NCBI GenBank assembly: GCA_949752795.1
Contig: OX457075.1
Span: forward strand, 2,542,001-2,606,000
Reading direction: 5' to 3'
From: Hyperoodon ampullatus
Lineage: Eukaryota > Chordata > Mammalia > Artiodactyla > Ziphiidae
DNA: 64,000 nucleotides
The notes below the pieces were generated by a model. The model saw only the letters and a list, made by a program, of their open reading frames with translations. It did not search any database and was not told the origin of the DNA. Every line of letters begins with the position of its first letter. Position 1 is the first letter of the stretch. Position numbers and translations under genes: made by a program. Shown here one piece after another: positions 10,189-23,211 of this stretch.

Positions 10189-13100
10189 ATGGGAATACAA
10201 ACATACATATCAATAATTACCTTAAATGTAAATGGACTAAATGCTCCCACCAAAAGACACAGATTGGCTGAATGGATACAAGAACAAGACCCACATATAT
10301 GCTGTCTACAAGAGACCCACTTCAGACCTAGAGACACATACAGATTGAAAGTAAGGGGATGGAAAAAGATATTCCATGCAAATGGAAACCAAAAGAAAGC
10401 TGGAGTAGCAATTCTTATATCAGACAAAATAGACTTTAAAATAAAGACTATTAGAAGAGACAAAGAAGGACACTACATAATGATCAAGGGATCGATCCAA
10501 GAAGAAGATATAACAATTGTAAATATTTATGCACCCAACATAGGAGCACCTCAATACATAAGGCAAATACTAACAGCCATAAAAGGGGAAATCGACAGTA
10601 ACACACTCATAGTAAGGGACTTTAACACCCTACTTTCACCAATGGACAGATCATCCAAAATGAAAATAAATACGGAAACACAAGCTATAAATGATACATT
10701 AAACAAGATGGACTTAATTGATATTTATAGGACATTCCATCCAAAAATAACAGAATACACATTTTTCTCAAGTGCTCATGGAACATTCTCCAGGATAGAT
10801 CATATCTTGGGTCACAAATCAAGCCTTGGTAAATTTAAGAAAATTGAAATTGTATCAAGTATCTTTTCCGACCACAATGCTATGAGACTAGACATCAATG
10901 ACAGGAAAAGATCTGTAAAAACTACAAACACATGGAGGCTAAACAATACACTACTCAATAACGAAGTGATCACTGAAGAAATCAAAGAGGAAATTTAAAA
11001 ATACCTAGAAACAAATGACAATGGAGACACGACGACCCAAAACCTATGGCATGCAGCAAAAGCAAAACCTATGGGATGCAGAGAAAGCTTTCTAAGGGGG
11101 AACTTTATAGCAATACAATCCCACCTTAAGAAACAGGAAACATCTCGAGTAAACAACCTGACCCTGCACCTAAAGCAAATAGAGAAAGAAGAACAAAAAA
11201 CCCCCAAAGTTAGCAGAAGGAAAGAAATCATAAAGATCAGATCAGAAATAAATGAAAAAGAAATGAAGGAAATGATAGCAAAGATCAATAAAACTAAAAG
11301 CTGGTTCTTTGAGAAGATAAACAAAATTGACAAACCATTAGCCAGGCTCACCAAGAAAAGAAGGGAGAAGACTCAAATCAATAGAATTAGAAATGAAAAA
11401 GGAGAAGTAACAACTGACACTGCAGAAATACAAAGGATCGTGAGAGATTATTACAAGCAACTCTATGCCAATAAAATGGACAACCTGGAAGAAATGGACA
11501 AATTCTTAGAAATGCACAACCTGCCAAGACTGAATCAGGAAGAAATAGAAAATATGAACAGACCCATCACAAGCACTGAAATTGAAACTGTGATAAAAAA
11601 TCTTCCAACAAACTAAAGCCCAGGACCAGATGGCTTCACAGGCGAATTCTATCAAGCATTTAGAGAACAGCTAACACCTATCCTTCTCAAACTCTTCCAA
11701 AATATAGCAGAGGGAGGAACACTCCCAAACTCATTCTACGAGGCCACCATCACCTTGATACCATAACCAGACAAGGATGTCACAAAGAAAGAAAACTACA
11801 GGCCAGTATCACTGATGAACATAGATGCAAAAATCCTCAACAAAATACTAGCAAACAAAATCCAACAGCACATTAAAAGGATCATACACCATGATCAAGT
11901 GGGGTTTATTCCAGGAATGCAAGGATTCTTCAATATACGCAAATCAATCAATGTGATAAACCACATTAACAAAATGAAGGAGAAAAACGATATGATCATC
12001 TCAATAGATGCAGAGAAAGCTTTCGACAAAATTCAACACCCATTTATGATAAAAACCCTGCAGAAAGTAGGCATAGAGGGAACTTTCCTCAACATAATAA
12101 AGGCCATATATGACAAACCCACAGCCAACATCGTCCTCAATGGTGAAAAACTGAAACCATTTCCACTAAGATCAGGAACAAGACAAGGCTGCCCACTCTC
12201 ACCACTCTTATTCAACTTAGTTTTGGAAGTTTTAGCCACAGCAATCAGAGAAGGAAAGGAAATAAAAGGAATCCAAATTGGAAAAGATGAAGTAAAGCTG
12301 TCACTGTTTGCAGATGACATGATACTATACATAGAGAATCCTAAAGATGCTACCAGAAAACTACTAGAGCTAATCAATGAATTTGGTAAAGTAGCAGGAT
12401 ACAAAATTAATGCACAGAAATCTCTGGCATTCCTGTACACTAACGATGAAAAATCTGAAAGTGAAATCAAGAAAACACTCCCATTTACCATTGCAACAAA
12501 AAGAATAAAATATCTAGGAATAAACCTACCTAAGGAGACAAAAGACCTGTATGCAGAAAATTATAAGACACTGATGAAAGAAATTAAAGATGATACAAAT
12601 AGATGGAGAGATATACCATGCTCCTGGATTGGAAGAATCAATATTGTGAAAATGACTCTACTACCCAAAGCAATCTACAGATTCAATGCAATCCCTATCA
12701 AACTACCACTGGCATTTTTCACAGAACTAGAACAAAAAATTTCAAAATTTGTTTGGAAACACAAAAGACCCCAAATAGCCAAAGCAATCTTGAGAACGAA
12801 AAATGGAGCTGGAGGAATCAGGCTCCCTGACTTCAGATTATACTACAAAGCTACAGTAATCAAGACAGTGTGGTACTGGCACAAAAACAGAAAGATAGAT
12901 CAATGGAACAGGATAGAAAGCCCAGAGATAAACCCACGCACATATGGTCAACTTATCTTTGATAAAGGAGGCAGGAATGTACAGTGGAGAAAGGACAGCC
13001 GCTTCAATAAATGGTGCTGGGAAAACTGGACAGGGACATGTAAAAGTATGAGATTAGATCATTCCCTAACACCATACACAAAAATAAGCTCAAAATGGAT

Positions 13101-14031
13101 TAAAGACCTAAATGTAAGGCCAGAATCTATCAAACTCTTAGAGGAAAACATAGGCAGAACACTCTATGACATAAATCACAGCAAGATCCTTTTGGACCCA
13201 CCTCCTAGAGAAATGGAAATAAAAACAAAGATAAACAAATGGGACCTAATGAAACTTCAAAGCTTTTGCACAGCAAAGGAAACCATAAACAAGACCAAAA
13301 GACAACCCTCAGAATGGGAGAAAATATTTGCAAATGAAGCAACTGACAAAGGATTAATCTCCAAAATTTATAAGCAGCTCATGCAGCTCAATAGCAAAAA
13401 AACAAACAACCCAATCCAAAAATGGGCAGAAGACTTAAATAGGCATTTCTCCAAAGAAGATATACAGACTGTCAACAAACACATGAAAGAATGCTCAACA
13501 TCATTAATCATTAGAGAAATGCAAATCAAAACTACAATGAGATATCATCTCACACCAGTCAGAATGGCCATCATCAAGAAATCTAGAAACAATAAATGCT
13601 GGAGAGGGAGTGGAGCAAAGGGAACACTCTTGCACTGCTGGTGGGAATGTGAATTGGTACAGCCACTATGGAGAACAGTGTGGAGGTTCCTCAAAAAACT
13701 AAAAATAGAACTACCATATGACCCAGCAATCCCACTACTAGGCATATACCCTGAGAAAACCATAATTCAAAAAGAGACATGTACCAAAATGTTCATTGCA
13801 GCTCTATTCACAATAGCCCGGAGATGGAAACAACCTAAGTGTCCATCATCGGATGAATGGATAAAGAAGATGTGGCACATATATACAATGGAATATTACT
13901 CAGCCATAAAAAGAAACGAAACTGAGCTATTTGTAATGAGGTGGATAGACCTAGAGTCTGTCATACAGAGTGAAGTAACTCAGAAAGAGAAAGACAAATA
14001 CCATATGCTAACACATATATATGGAATTTAA
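10189..14031 (+). pseudogene. L1 ORF2p (endonuclease / reverse transcriptase), three stop codons
   Basis: One uninterrupted frame of 1281 codons including the stop, the normal length for L1 ORF2p. The AP-type endonuclease domain occupies roughly residues 1-240, with LQETHF, DFNTLL (about 144-149), SRIDHILG and SDH (about 227-229). The reverse transcriptase contains [15 protein letters not shown] and FADDMIL (FADD at 12307-12318, residues 707-710). The C-terminal Cys/His region is at about 1140-1165. Disabling changes are TAA at 10996-10998, 11614-11616 and 11764-11766. At least the last two stand where the 37416 L1 has AAA (Lys). Two further oddities: Arg replaces the usual Gly before the DFN motif (codon 10615-10617), and Ser replaces the second Cys of the CWRGCG motif (near 13610). 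The longest open part, 11815-14031, still covers the whole RT. Confidence 0.93.
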
Positions 14032-14381
14032 GAAAAAAAAATGTCACGAAGAACCTAGGGGTAAGACAGGAATAAAGACACAGACCTACTTGAGAATGGA
14101 CTTGAGGATACGGGGAGGGGGAAGGGTAAGCTGTGACAAAGCAAAAGAGAGGCATGGACATATATACACTACCAAACGTAAGGTAGATAGATAGTGGGAA
14201 GCAGCCGCATAGCACAGGGAGATCAGCTCAGTGCTTTGTGACTGCCTGGAGGGGTGGGATGGGGAGGGTGGGAGGGAGGGAGATGCAAGAGGGAAGGGAT
14301 GTGGTAACAGATGTATATGTATGACTGATTCACTTTGTTATAAAGCAGAAACTAATATAAATAAATAAATAAATAAATAAA
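14032..14381 (+). other. L1 3'UTR and A-rich tail
   Basis: Contains the G-rich segment GGGGAGGGTGGGAGGGAGGG (about 14260-14280) typical of L1 3'UTRs, the word GATTCACTTTGTTATAAAGC, and an (AAAT)n tail from about 14356. The complement of this UTR recurs at 55171 and 56000, so those copies belong to the same subfamily. Confidence 0.85.
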
Positions 14382-14395
14382 AATAAAAAACATTG
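14382..14395 (+). repeat. right target-site duplication of the 7787-14381 L1
   Basis: AATAAAAAACATTG, identical to 7773-7786. Confidence 0.85.
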
Positions 14396-15489
14396 AAGAC
14401 AAAGGTCCAATTTACAAAGCAACATAAAAAGTAAGCCTTGCAGAGTAAAAAATCTCAAATGCATTTTATCTATAAGTAATCATAACCCTTAACTGTGAAT
14501 AACAATGATCAATGTTTCTAAGTCTAACAATCAATAAACCCCTCCAGTATCACAGTGATGCATGCATGGTTTCGATTTGCAGTTCAGTAGAAAAAGTTTT
14601 ATTTAAAAAAAGAAACAAACAGGAGAATAATCCATTTTTACTAAGCAATAGAAAATATATTTAGTATGATAAAGGTAATACAAAATGAGTATGAGTAATG
14701 ATAATTTGCTAAATGAGTAATCTAAGTACATTATATTTTGGTACACACTCTTCACTCTAATAAAAGTCCCACTTTGGAGACGGCTACAGTATATAGTTGA
14801 GGATGCTGGCTACTACCTGGTCACTAATAACTCTCTAAAAGCACAGATATTTAAGGTATTTATATGCTACAAAACCCAGGAAAAGGTCTGCCAACCACTA
14901 CACAAGCTATTAGCATGTGCACGCGAGTAGAGACAGTTCTATTAATTGGACACTCTTTCCCCAAGTGATTGATAGTTACAGCTGTGCTCATCACAAACTA
15001 AATTTCACATACTAATGATTCAGAACCCAATTTTTCTCCTTCAATTCTAGTCCCTGGGGAAATGAGACTAGCTTTCCATTCCAGTCAACTGCAGAGGAGC
15101 TCTGTGGGCTGGGAGCAGCAGCACACAACACACAGAAGGTAAGACAAGTGCGCCAAGGAGCAGCCCAGCGACCTTAACCCAGGTCTCTGCCGGCGTGCAG
15201 AGACCTGGCACTCGTCACGGAGTAGAAATTCTAAGCTGCAAGAGCTGAATTTAGAGCTATCTTTAAAATCATTGTTTTTAAAAGCTGGTTTCCTTTTCTC
15301 AATCAGTAGGATTCTCCACTTTGACCTATCATCCACTCTCATTTGCTTCTTCTTATATCCACACTTTATGCTTCTCCTTCCGGTCTCAGCGCTTCTGATC
15401 ATCATCGCTCCTCTGATTTCATCCATTCTATCCTTTTCCTACTTCTTCCTGTTAGGAATCCACACTTTTAAAAACCCAATTCTATGTTT
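14396..15489. other. intronic sequence, no recognised feature
   Basis: No named repeat. A 113-codon minus-strand open frame (15085-15426) and an overlapping plus-strand frame have no recognisable similarity. Confidence 0.5.
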
Positions 15490-15850
15490 TAATTTTTTCC
15501 AGCTTTAGTTTGAGATGTAATCGATATATAACACTGTGTAGGTTCAGGGTATACAACGTGTTGATTGGATAAACTTACAGATTGAAAAATGATCACCACT
15601 ATAGCTTTAGCTAACACCTCCGCCACATCACACAATTACTTCTTTTTTGTGGTGAAAACGTTTAAGATCCACTCTCTTCGCAGCTTCAAAGTACATCATA
15701 CAATATTATTAACTATAATCACGATGCTTCACATCGGAGCCCCAGAGCTTATTCATCTTGTAACTGTAAGTTTGTACCCTTGACCAGCATCTCCCCCTAT
15801 TTCCCCCCCGACAGCCCCTGGTCACCGCCACTTTACTCTCTGAAAACCCA
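15490..15850 (-). mobile_element. LINE-1 3'UTR fragment, old (L1MB/MC-like)
   Basis: 'atataacactgtgtaggttcagg', 'aaaatgatcaccactatag', 'attattaactataatcacgatgc' and 'taagtttgtacccttgacc' in this order are the complement of an old L1 3'UTR. Confidence 0.7.
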
Positions 15851-18384
15851 ATTTTTAAATTTCTCTGATCTTCACTGATTTTTTTGTTTTCACTTTATTT
15901 TTAAAAGCAAAAGTTTAAGCTTTTAAAGAACTCCACAGTCTTGTTTATAGCAGGCTCTCTTCTGCTAAAGTTAACACGGATGTGGTGGTATTAATATAAA
16001 TTCTTATTTAAGATATTTTATTAAATATTTTAATATTTTTAAATTGAAATATTAAAGAAATTTAATACTCAAGTTGAAATTCAAAATACTATATCATTCT
16101 TTTTTTAAAAAATCACAAATGCCAAGAGCCTGGAGTGCTTAGCAGTGATGATCCACTACAGCTGTGGACTTCCCTAAACCACTGTGCCAAGACAGATGTC
16201 AAGTACAGTGGAAACCAGCTCCACTCAGCCTCCAGCCTGTCACAAGCCTCAGCTGATCCATATTCGCATTCAGTAGTTTTCATGCTCAATAAGAGACCCA
16301 CAGTTTTGCTAAGGATTCAGGCTGCAAATTGACACGAGCAATAATTTCAAGCATCTCTGAAAATGCAAATTTCACCGAAGTCAAGTTCCCTGGTGAGAGA
16401 GAAATAAATCTGGAACTACTCTAAAAGCGACACTTTCAACAGGTAAGAAAAACACACCCCCATGTGTAAACTGAGGAAAAATAAACCTCCAGCAGAGACC
16501 ACCTCAGCCTCAAGGACAGTGCTCACAGAGCGGCTGTGGTGCTGCCTGGGGCTAGCCACGCTCTCCTCCAGAGACTCCGGCAGAGCAGGGGGAAAGCAGT
16601 CTGAGCTCTTTAAGAGAAACTCCTCCCCATTCCCATCCAGTGCCACAATATGATGGCTTTCTAAAACAACAGGGGTAGCTGGTTTCCTCTTTCTTTCTAT
16701 ATAATACATCAGAAACAGGGAGAAACAGGATGATAGAATTCTGTGTTCCCAGGAAAGCCGTTTGAACAACAACAAAAAACAATGAAAGGAAATAAAATTA
16801 CAGGTAAGAATAATATTCTGTTTTCTATTTAAAAATAAAAATTTTGAAGAATCCAATGTCAGATGCTAAAATAAACATTCCACGTTAAAGCCAGGGGAGG
16901 TTCTGGGCAACAGCACTCGGAGGGCAGGTGGTGTCTTTCTGGTGGCTGGGGAATTAAAGAACGGCTGGTGTGGACACCCCGGATAAATGCAGTATGTGCT
17001 TCTCTAGTCAGGATTCAGCAAAACCTCATCCAGCCCCAACAGTCTTCTACTGGGATGGTCAAAAGACAAGACTAGTAAGCAAAAGCAGTCAATAATACAG
17101 ACGGATCATTTTACAGCAGCATTTTACAAAAGATAGATATATAAAAATATATTTGCCTGCATAGACCTACAAATAGAGGTTACTCACAGAGATTACTGTA
17201 GCTCCAGCAGTTACCCATTGATCATAGAAAATGCCCAGTTCATCAGCTTAACGCTTCAGAAAAGTTAGCTAGAAAAGAAGCTGGCTAATTCAAAATCTGC
17301 CGTTCTAGTAACTGGAAGCAAATGAGTTTCAGATTTCCTGGCAGCCCCTGTGGCCCTGCAATGCACAGGGTGATGTCCACGGAAGCGCTCTGAGCTCCAG
17401 GAGCCCGGCTGAGCGAGCTGCCGCCTCTCCCTGTGTCACAAAGGCACAGCAGCCTGCCCTCACGCTCCCGTCTGCCTCTGCGCTCTCCACCTTGGTAGCT
17501 TACCGAAAACAACCACCGTAGGGCCTTTCTATATTTGTGAAAACTACTTCCAAGGAGATAATGGAGATGACGGGAGTGAGCTTTAATGTAACCATTTTCC
17601 CAGTGCAGCAGCAGGAACCCCAGCAAAGCCTCGGAGAGGACTGTACCACCCCGGGTGACATCAGAGGTGGGGCTGTCATCTCAGAATTATGCAGCATTTT
17701 CTCTGATGCAAGAAGGACACATGTGAAAGGAGATGGATGGGCTCCCTTTTAAAGGATTTAATTCTTGTGTTATTTAAACAGAAAAAGCAAATGCAAATGT
17801 AATGTTGAACAACTGCTTTGGGAGGATCTCAATCCTGCTTTCCCGGTCCTCATCTCACGGCTAAATGACGCTGCCAACTAAAGTCATTTTACTGACGACT
17901 GCATTACCATTCCTGCAATTAAACTCTTATTTAATGGGTAATTGATATTACTTGGAAAATGTGACATGAAAAAATTCGAAGACATTAACATTTAGTTTTA
18001 AATATGATGACATAAACTTTTACATCACTAATGGTACCTCAGATGTATGCAATACCTTTCTACACAATCTCAATAAAAATACTAAATGTAAAAACTAATA
18101 GTTTTGTAGATGACAAATGTGAAGTGAAAAATAGCACGAGATGAAGAGCATAATGTAATACTGGTCCTTAGTCTTAGTAATGGAGGTTAATACAAACATT
18201 GAAAATATCTCATCTTCTATAACCTTAATCTTCCAACCAGTATAAAAAGCAAAGGCCAATACAAAGCAATTGATGATTATTTTTATTCATTCCATATGCA
18301 TTTACTGAGTACCTAATAGGTGTGAGATAATGTGCTGAGTTTAATTTGGAGTATACATTTCTCATAAATAATACAGCCAGAATA
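15851..18384. other. intronic sequence, apparently low in repeats
   Basis: No repeat is recognised over 2.5 kb, which makes this one of the cleaner parts of the window. 17290-17700 is richer in GC. It holds minus-strand open frames of 113 and 65 codons and a donor-like GTAAGC at about 17500 on the minus strand, but no recognisable protein. Confidence 0.45.
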
Positions 18385-18640
18385 GAAAATATTTATAAAA
18401 TGCTTACTATGTGCCAGGCACCACACTAGGCAGCTTTATTGTATTAACTTATCTATTCCTACCAGCAGCCCTGTGGGATAGCTACCATAATTAACCCATT
18501 TTACAGATAAAACTACTGAAGCACAAGAAGCATCTGACTTGTATGAGTTCACATGGCTAAAACTGGCACAGGTAGGATTCAAATACAGGCACTAAGGCTG
18601 CAAAGTCCACCCTCTCAGTCCATAAAGTTACACTGACTCC
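18385..18640 (-). mobile_element. MIR SINE
   Basis: 'tgcttactatgtgccaggcacc', 'cccattttacagataaaac' and the core words that follow match the complement of MIR along nearly its full length. Confidence 0.85.
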
Positions 18641-18809
18641 TGGGGGCTTCCTTGTCAAGTAAAACAATTCCAAAGGAAGAATATAATTTTCAGAATTTGG
18701 AACCACAGCAAGTCAAAAATAGAAAGAAGATTCGCCCAAATATAAGAGGATAAAGGCAGAGTACACCTAGAGAAAGCATACGAAGATAGTGAAAATGACA
18801 CCCAGGAGA

Positions 18810-19140
18810 GGAATTTCAGTGCTGACTGCTCCAGTGACCTTGGGCCAATGGCTTTAAATCTTTCGGCTTTAGTTTCCTTACTTCTGAGCTACAGATTTTT
18901 ATGTTATAAAAGCACAGTTAAAGCACACCATCTAGACTTGCAGTCTGGGTTCCATCACTTTCCAATTATGTCCCTCAAGCAAGATTTAATCTCTGAGGGG
19001 CTCAATTTTCTCATCCAAAAAAAATGAGGAAAACAATGAGGTTGTTCTGAGAATTAAATTAACTATTCATATAAATATATAAAGCACTCAAACTAGCAAC
19101 TAGTATACAATAAAAGCTCAAGGTTATTATTATTGTTACT
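18810..19140 (+). mobile_element. MIR SINE(s), sense orientation
   Basis: 'gtgaccttgggccaatggc', then 'ctgggttccatcac', 'gaggttgttctgagaattaaa' and 'ataaaagctcaaggttatta' follow MIR order. Repeated 5' motifs suggest two overlapping or nested copies. Confidence 0.75.
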
Positions 19141-20097
19141 ATAATCATCATTACTTTTAGCATTATTACTGCATTTTTAAACTACAACTGCCAGCTTCCT
19201 CCCTTTTCAAAAACTTCTCCAAGAAGAGCTGCGATTTTTCCAGAGTTGGTAGGAAAAGCAGAAAGGACAACCTTTGCTGGTGTCATACAAACATTAACCA
19301 ACCCATGAATCACCAACTCCCTGTGAGACATAAGCTGAAGTTGCTGGGTGAGCTTTCCAAGAAAGCTCCTTACAAGGGGAAGAAACTCAAATACATGAAT
19401 GAGGGTGCTGCATAAAGCTACTGCGATTATAAAAAGGCTACATAACTAAGATGATCCCCTTAAATGTGTCTACCAGTGACTGTGAGGAAATGAAACTGTC
19501 TCAACCACACAACCGTCTCATTTCCAAATGTCTAGCATTTCACATTAGGCTTTAATTAACAGTATCTTTGACTGACATCCTAAAACTCACCATTTTAAAA
19601 AGTAAAGCTTGAAAATAAATTTGTTACATATTCTCTAGTCTCTCATGTACACTATCTCTAAAAAATATACATACGGAAACAGCACCTGAGTCTACGACTG
19701 GGTTGGCAGTGACATCCTGAAGTCTTTGACTGTCTGGTTTTGTTTTGTTTCTGAAATGTAATCTAATAAAGCTGCCATTATCCTTGAAAGACAGATAATA
19801 TCAATAATATTCAGATGAGAGAACCATTAAAAAATTTACCAACCAATATTCTGTTTATATCTCTTCTGTAAAAGATAATTTGTTTTCCTAGAAATATCAC
19901 TAACAGGTTGCACCAATCAAAAAAGCTAGATTTATAAAATGTACTTTTTCATTAAAATTTAAGATCTTATAAACAAAAGTATACAACAGCCAACTGCAAC
20001 CAATGCTTTTAATGAAGAAAGTATGAAATTTAAATTATGAAGTATTTTGAGTGTTAACATAAAGTTTGTATTGACTGTGTCTTCTTATTTTCTGTGT
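19141..20097. other. intronic sequence, no recognised feature
   Basis: AT-rich. No exon or named repeat is seen. Confidence 0.5.
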
Positions 20098-20575
20098 TGA
20101 TGCTCTGGCATTTGGGGCCTTGATCTTGGAGAGGCAGCCCCTCCCAGGCTAGCTATTTCCTGAAGAGAGCAAAGAACTCCCCTGGGAGTACACTTCTGAT
20201 GCACCAATCAACCAATCCAGAGCCACACCCCACGCATCTCCTTCCTCAACCTCTCCCACCTAAGCCAATATTCCCCAGCTCTAAATCACCCAAGGGCCTG
20301 GCATGGGACAACTAGGAACTACCCCTAAACTTTAACCCTTGAAATTATTCAAACTATCCAATCCTAAGCTTACGCAGGTATCTACCCTGCCTTACCCATT
20401 CCTTCCAGCAAAAACCCCATTAAAGGCTGGGCTGTGCTCTTCCCCACCCCCTTCCATCCCCATGTGGCCCTGCAGGTGTTTCTAGAGATCTGTGAGCACA
20501 AACTTCTTTCTTCATGACAATTATTCCCGTGTCTGTGTGACTTACCATACCTGATTAAAACAAATCCTAAAAACA
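20098..20575 (+). mobile_element. probable solitary LTR of an ERV1-type endogenous retrovirus
   Basis: A GC-balanced block with U3-like words ('ctggcatttggggcc', 'gatgcaccaatcaaccaatcc'), then ATTAAA at about 20420 in a position suiting a polyadenylation signal, then a pyrimidine-rich R/U5-like part ending around 'gtgtctgtgtgac'. No viral coding sequence lies on either side, so it would be a solo LTR. The ends and target duplication are not resolved. Family identification is from pattern only. Confidence 0.45.
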
Positions 20576-22446
20576 AATCTTGTAAGAAAGTTTTAAGAGA
20601 AATGAATAATTAATTATTCTTGAATAACAAAATTTCAAATCAGTAATGTATTTCTAGACTTTACTGTCACTAGCACTGACAAGCTGTAGGTAATAAATTG
20701 CTATTTGATATAATGTGTTACTTCTCAAAAATTTCCAACAAAGTAATACAAACAGGCAAGCAAACTACTGTTATCCAATTTAGTATAAGATTTTAGAATT
20801 AAAAATATTTTACAAATAAACACTGTATAATGCCAATTTTATCACAACCTATGATATTTTATTATTTGCCTTTACTAAATCCATGAGGAGACAAGATTAT
20901 CAGAAGAACTGGTAACAACAGTTCCTTATTTGAAATAACTTTGTTTTATTGAGCAAATTTCAACAAATAAGAAGCCAGTTTTCCTATCTCAAGTTATTTA
21001 TTTTTTAATTCTGGTTCTTAGATGTTAAAAAGCATACTCAGTGCCAATTTCAGGATTATAAAAATTTAGTTTTTACATATTAGTCTACTGTCTCTATTAT
21101 AAGGTACATCTGAATGTTTAAGATTAACATAGAAAACAGAATCCAGGAAGACATAACATGAAAATAAATCCAAGTGAGCAGGGAGGACAGGTGTGCACAC
21201 CAAGACTAGAAATAATGACAGTTATGCCAGAGCTTTATACTCTGAACATCGTTTTAAAAAATTCACTTGTAACTTATAAGAAATACATACACAGCCCTCC
21301 CAGTAAGCTTGTAGGGAAACACACCTTATAAAAAGTGTGTATGTCTGAAACCTCCTGTTCAGTAAAGATATAATTAAAAATCACCTACAAACTCTCCAAC
21401 TCTCCCAGGACTGCTTGGCAGGACGACCACAGTCGGTGGACCTGAGAGTCTGCATTGCTGAGGAGAGGGTGAGCCCTCTCAGAGTGCACATCACTGCACC
21501 TCCTCTGCGCTGCAAACTGTGTGGGAGGGGGCGGTGGAGACCTGGAGGAGGAGAGACTGGGCAAGATGCTATTTACCTACCAGGCCTCCCCGTCACCCTC
21601 CAAGTCACTCCCCGCTGTGTTCCTGCTCCCCCACCAGCTGTGCTGACAAGGAAAGAGCAGGAAACAGACCTGCAGCAGGTCTTGCTGTCAGTCCCTATTT
21701 ACCCAGTGCTTGCTTACTACACAGCAGACACCCAATTAACTGGTTCATTTAACCCTTAAAATCTCCTAAGAAGTAAAGACCAGGTATACCTAAATATAAG
21801 GCAACCCAATGGACAAAAAGTCATTGGCTACACTTTAAGGATGTAGATTAAATAATCAAATAGCCTCTCATAATATTTTATGTTAATTGTGTACATAGAT
21901 AAAATCACATACTACATAAAACAATAAAAATACTTGCTCTTATTGACTTACATTTCTGGGAATTATCTGAGTCAAGCTTTTCACATGCAATTGTTGTTAG
22001 AATCTTTGCTACCACTACAGTCTCATTTTCAGTTATATTACATCTTGGGTTCTGCTTTAAGTTGAGATACAGCAATTTTTAAATCTGTGTGATGCTGTAG
22101 CTGGAAATTCTATCCTAATGCACAGAATCCATCCAGTGCTACACTCACTGTCTGACCTTTAAAAGTCACCTTTAAAAGCCAGTTTACAGTGACATCCAAC
22201 ACCTACAACTCCAGGATCATTTCTTCAGGTATAATGACTAAATGTGTGTTAAATTTGTTTTCTCCTCTTTTCTTAAACCTGTTTTAGTGATCTCTGTAAG
22301 CATCCCAACTAGAATTATCTGTAGTTATTCCAAGCTAATACGTATTCTCCAAAAGTTCTTTGTTATTCAAAAACAATCAAAGCATCCCTAATTCAGAAAT
22401 GGTAAGAACTTGAATATAAAGCCACTCCTCCTTTTCTGGTAATTTG
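20576..22446. other. intronic sequence with a short MIR relic
   Basis: Mostly AT-rich with nothing recognised. A GC-richer patch at about 21410-21700 gives a 114-codon plus-strand open frame without a recognisable product. Confidence 0.5.
21690..21780 (-). mobile_element. MIR fragment
   Basis: 'tacccagtgcttgcttactacacagcagac' and 'catttaacccttaaaatctcc' are a diverged complement of the MIR 3' half. Confidence 0.45.
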
Positions 22447-22459
22447 GGGGTATGGAGGA

Positions 22460-23199
22460 TTTTTTTTTTAATTTTTTTAAATTTTACTGAAGTAGAGTTG
22501 ATTTACAATGCTGTGTTTAATTTCTGCTGTACAGCAAAGTGACTCAGTTATATGTATATGTATTTTTTTCACATTCTTTTCCTTTATGGTTTAACACAGG
22601 CCACTGAATATAGTTCCCTGTGCTATACAGTAGGACCTTGCTGTTTATCCATCCTATTAGCAGTTTGCATCTGCTAATCCCAAACTCCCAGTCCTTCCTT
22701 CCCCCACTCCCCTCCCCCTTGGCAACCACAAGTCTGTTCTCTACACCTGTCTGTTTTTGTTTCGTAGATACGTTCATCATTTGTGTCGTTTTTTAGATTT
22801 TGCATATAAGTAATATATGGTATTTGTCTTTCTCTTTCTGACTTACTTCGCTTAATATGATCATCTCTAGGTCCATCCATGCTGCTGCAAATGGCATTAT
22901 TTCATTCTTTCTTATGGCTGAGTAATATTCCATTCCATATGTACCACATCTTCTTTATCCACTCATCTGTCGATGGACATTTAGGTTGTTTCCATGTCTT
23001 AGCTATTGTAAATAGTGCTACTATGAACATAGGAGTGCATGTATCTTTACAAATTATAGTTTTGTCTGGGTATATGCCCAGAAGTGGGATTGCTGGATCT
23101 ACGGTAGCTCTGCTTTTAGTTTTCTGAGGAACCTCCATACTATTTTCCACAGTGGCTGCACCAATTTACATTCCCACCAAACAGTGTAAGAGGGTTCTC
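22460..23199 (-). mobile_element. LINE-1, 5'-truncated, with target duplication
   Basis: Begins (as read on plus) with a T-run, then the complement of an L1 3'UTR and the ORF2 C-terminus (minus-strand peptide [19 protein letters not shown] near 22990). The flanks GGGGTATGGAGRA at 22447-22459 and 23200-23212 form a 13-bp target duplication with one mismatch. Confidence 0.9.
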
Positions 23200-23211
23200 G
23201 GGGTATGGAGA

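Larger units (their letters stand above)
7787..14381 (+). mobile_element. full-length, nearly intact LINE-1
   Basis: A complete element of about 6.6 kb with a GC-rich 5'UTR (7787-9218), ORF1 (9219-10131), a 57-bp spacer, ORF2 (10189-14031), a 3'UTR and an (AAAT)n tail, bounded by a perfect 14-bp target duplication. The reading frames carry only a few disabling changes: one nonsense codon and one late frameshift in ORF1, and three nonsense codons in ORF2. It therefore cannot move autonomously now but was probably inserted recently. It lies antisense to PSD3. No SINE has landed in it, unlike the L1 at 37416. Confidence 0.95.

Noticed and set aside
11815..14031. 738-codon open frame considered as a functional reverse transcriptase gene
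   Set aside because: It is the C-terminal two-thirds of L1 ORF2 downstream of in-frame stops, bounded by L1 UTR and target duplications; not a domesticated gene.
17285..17697. Minus-strand open frames of 113 and 65 codons with a GTAAGC donor-like site, considered as an alternative first exon of PSD3
   Set aside because: No recognisable protein, the frame was not tied to PSD3, and a chance donor in a GC-richer patch is likely.
21415..21759. 114-codon plus-strand open frame
   Set aside because: No recognisable domain, it runs into a MIR fragment, and there is no promoter or splice context.
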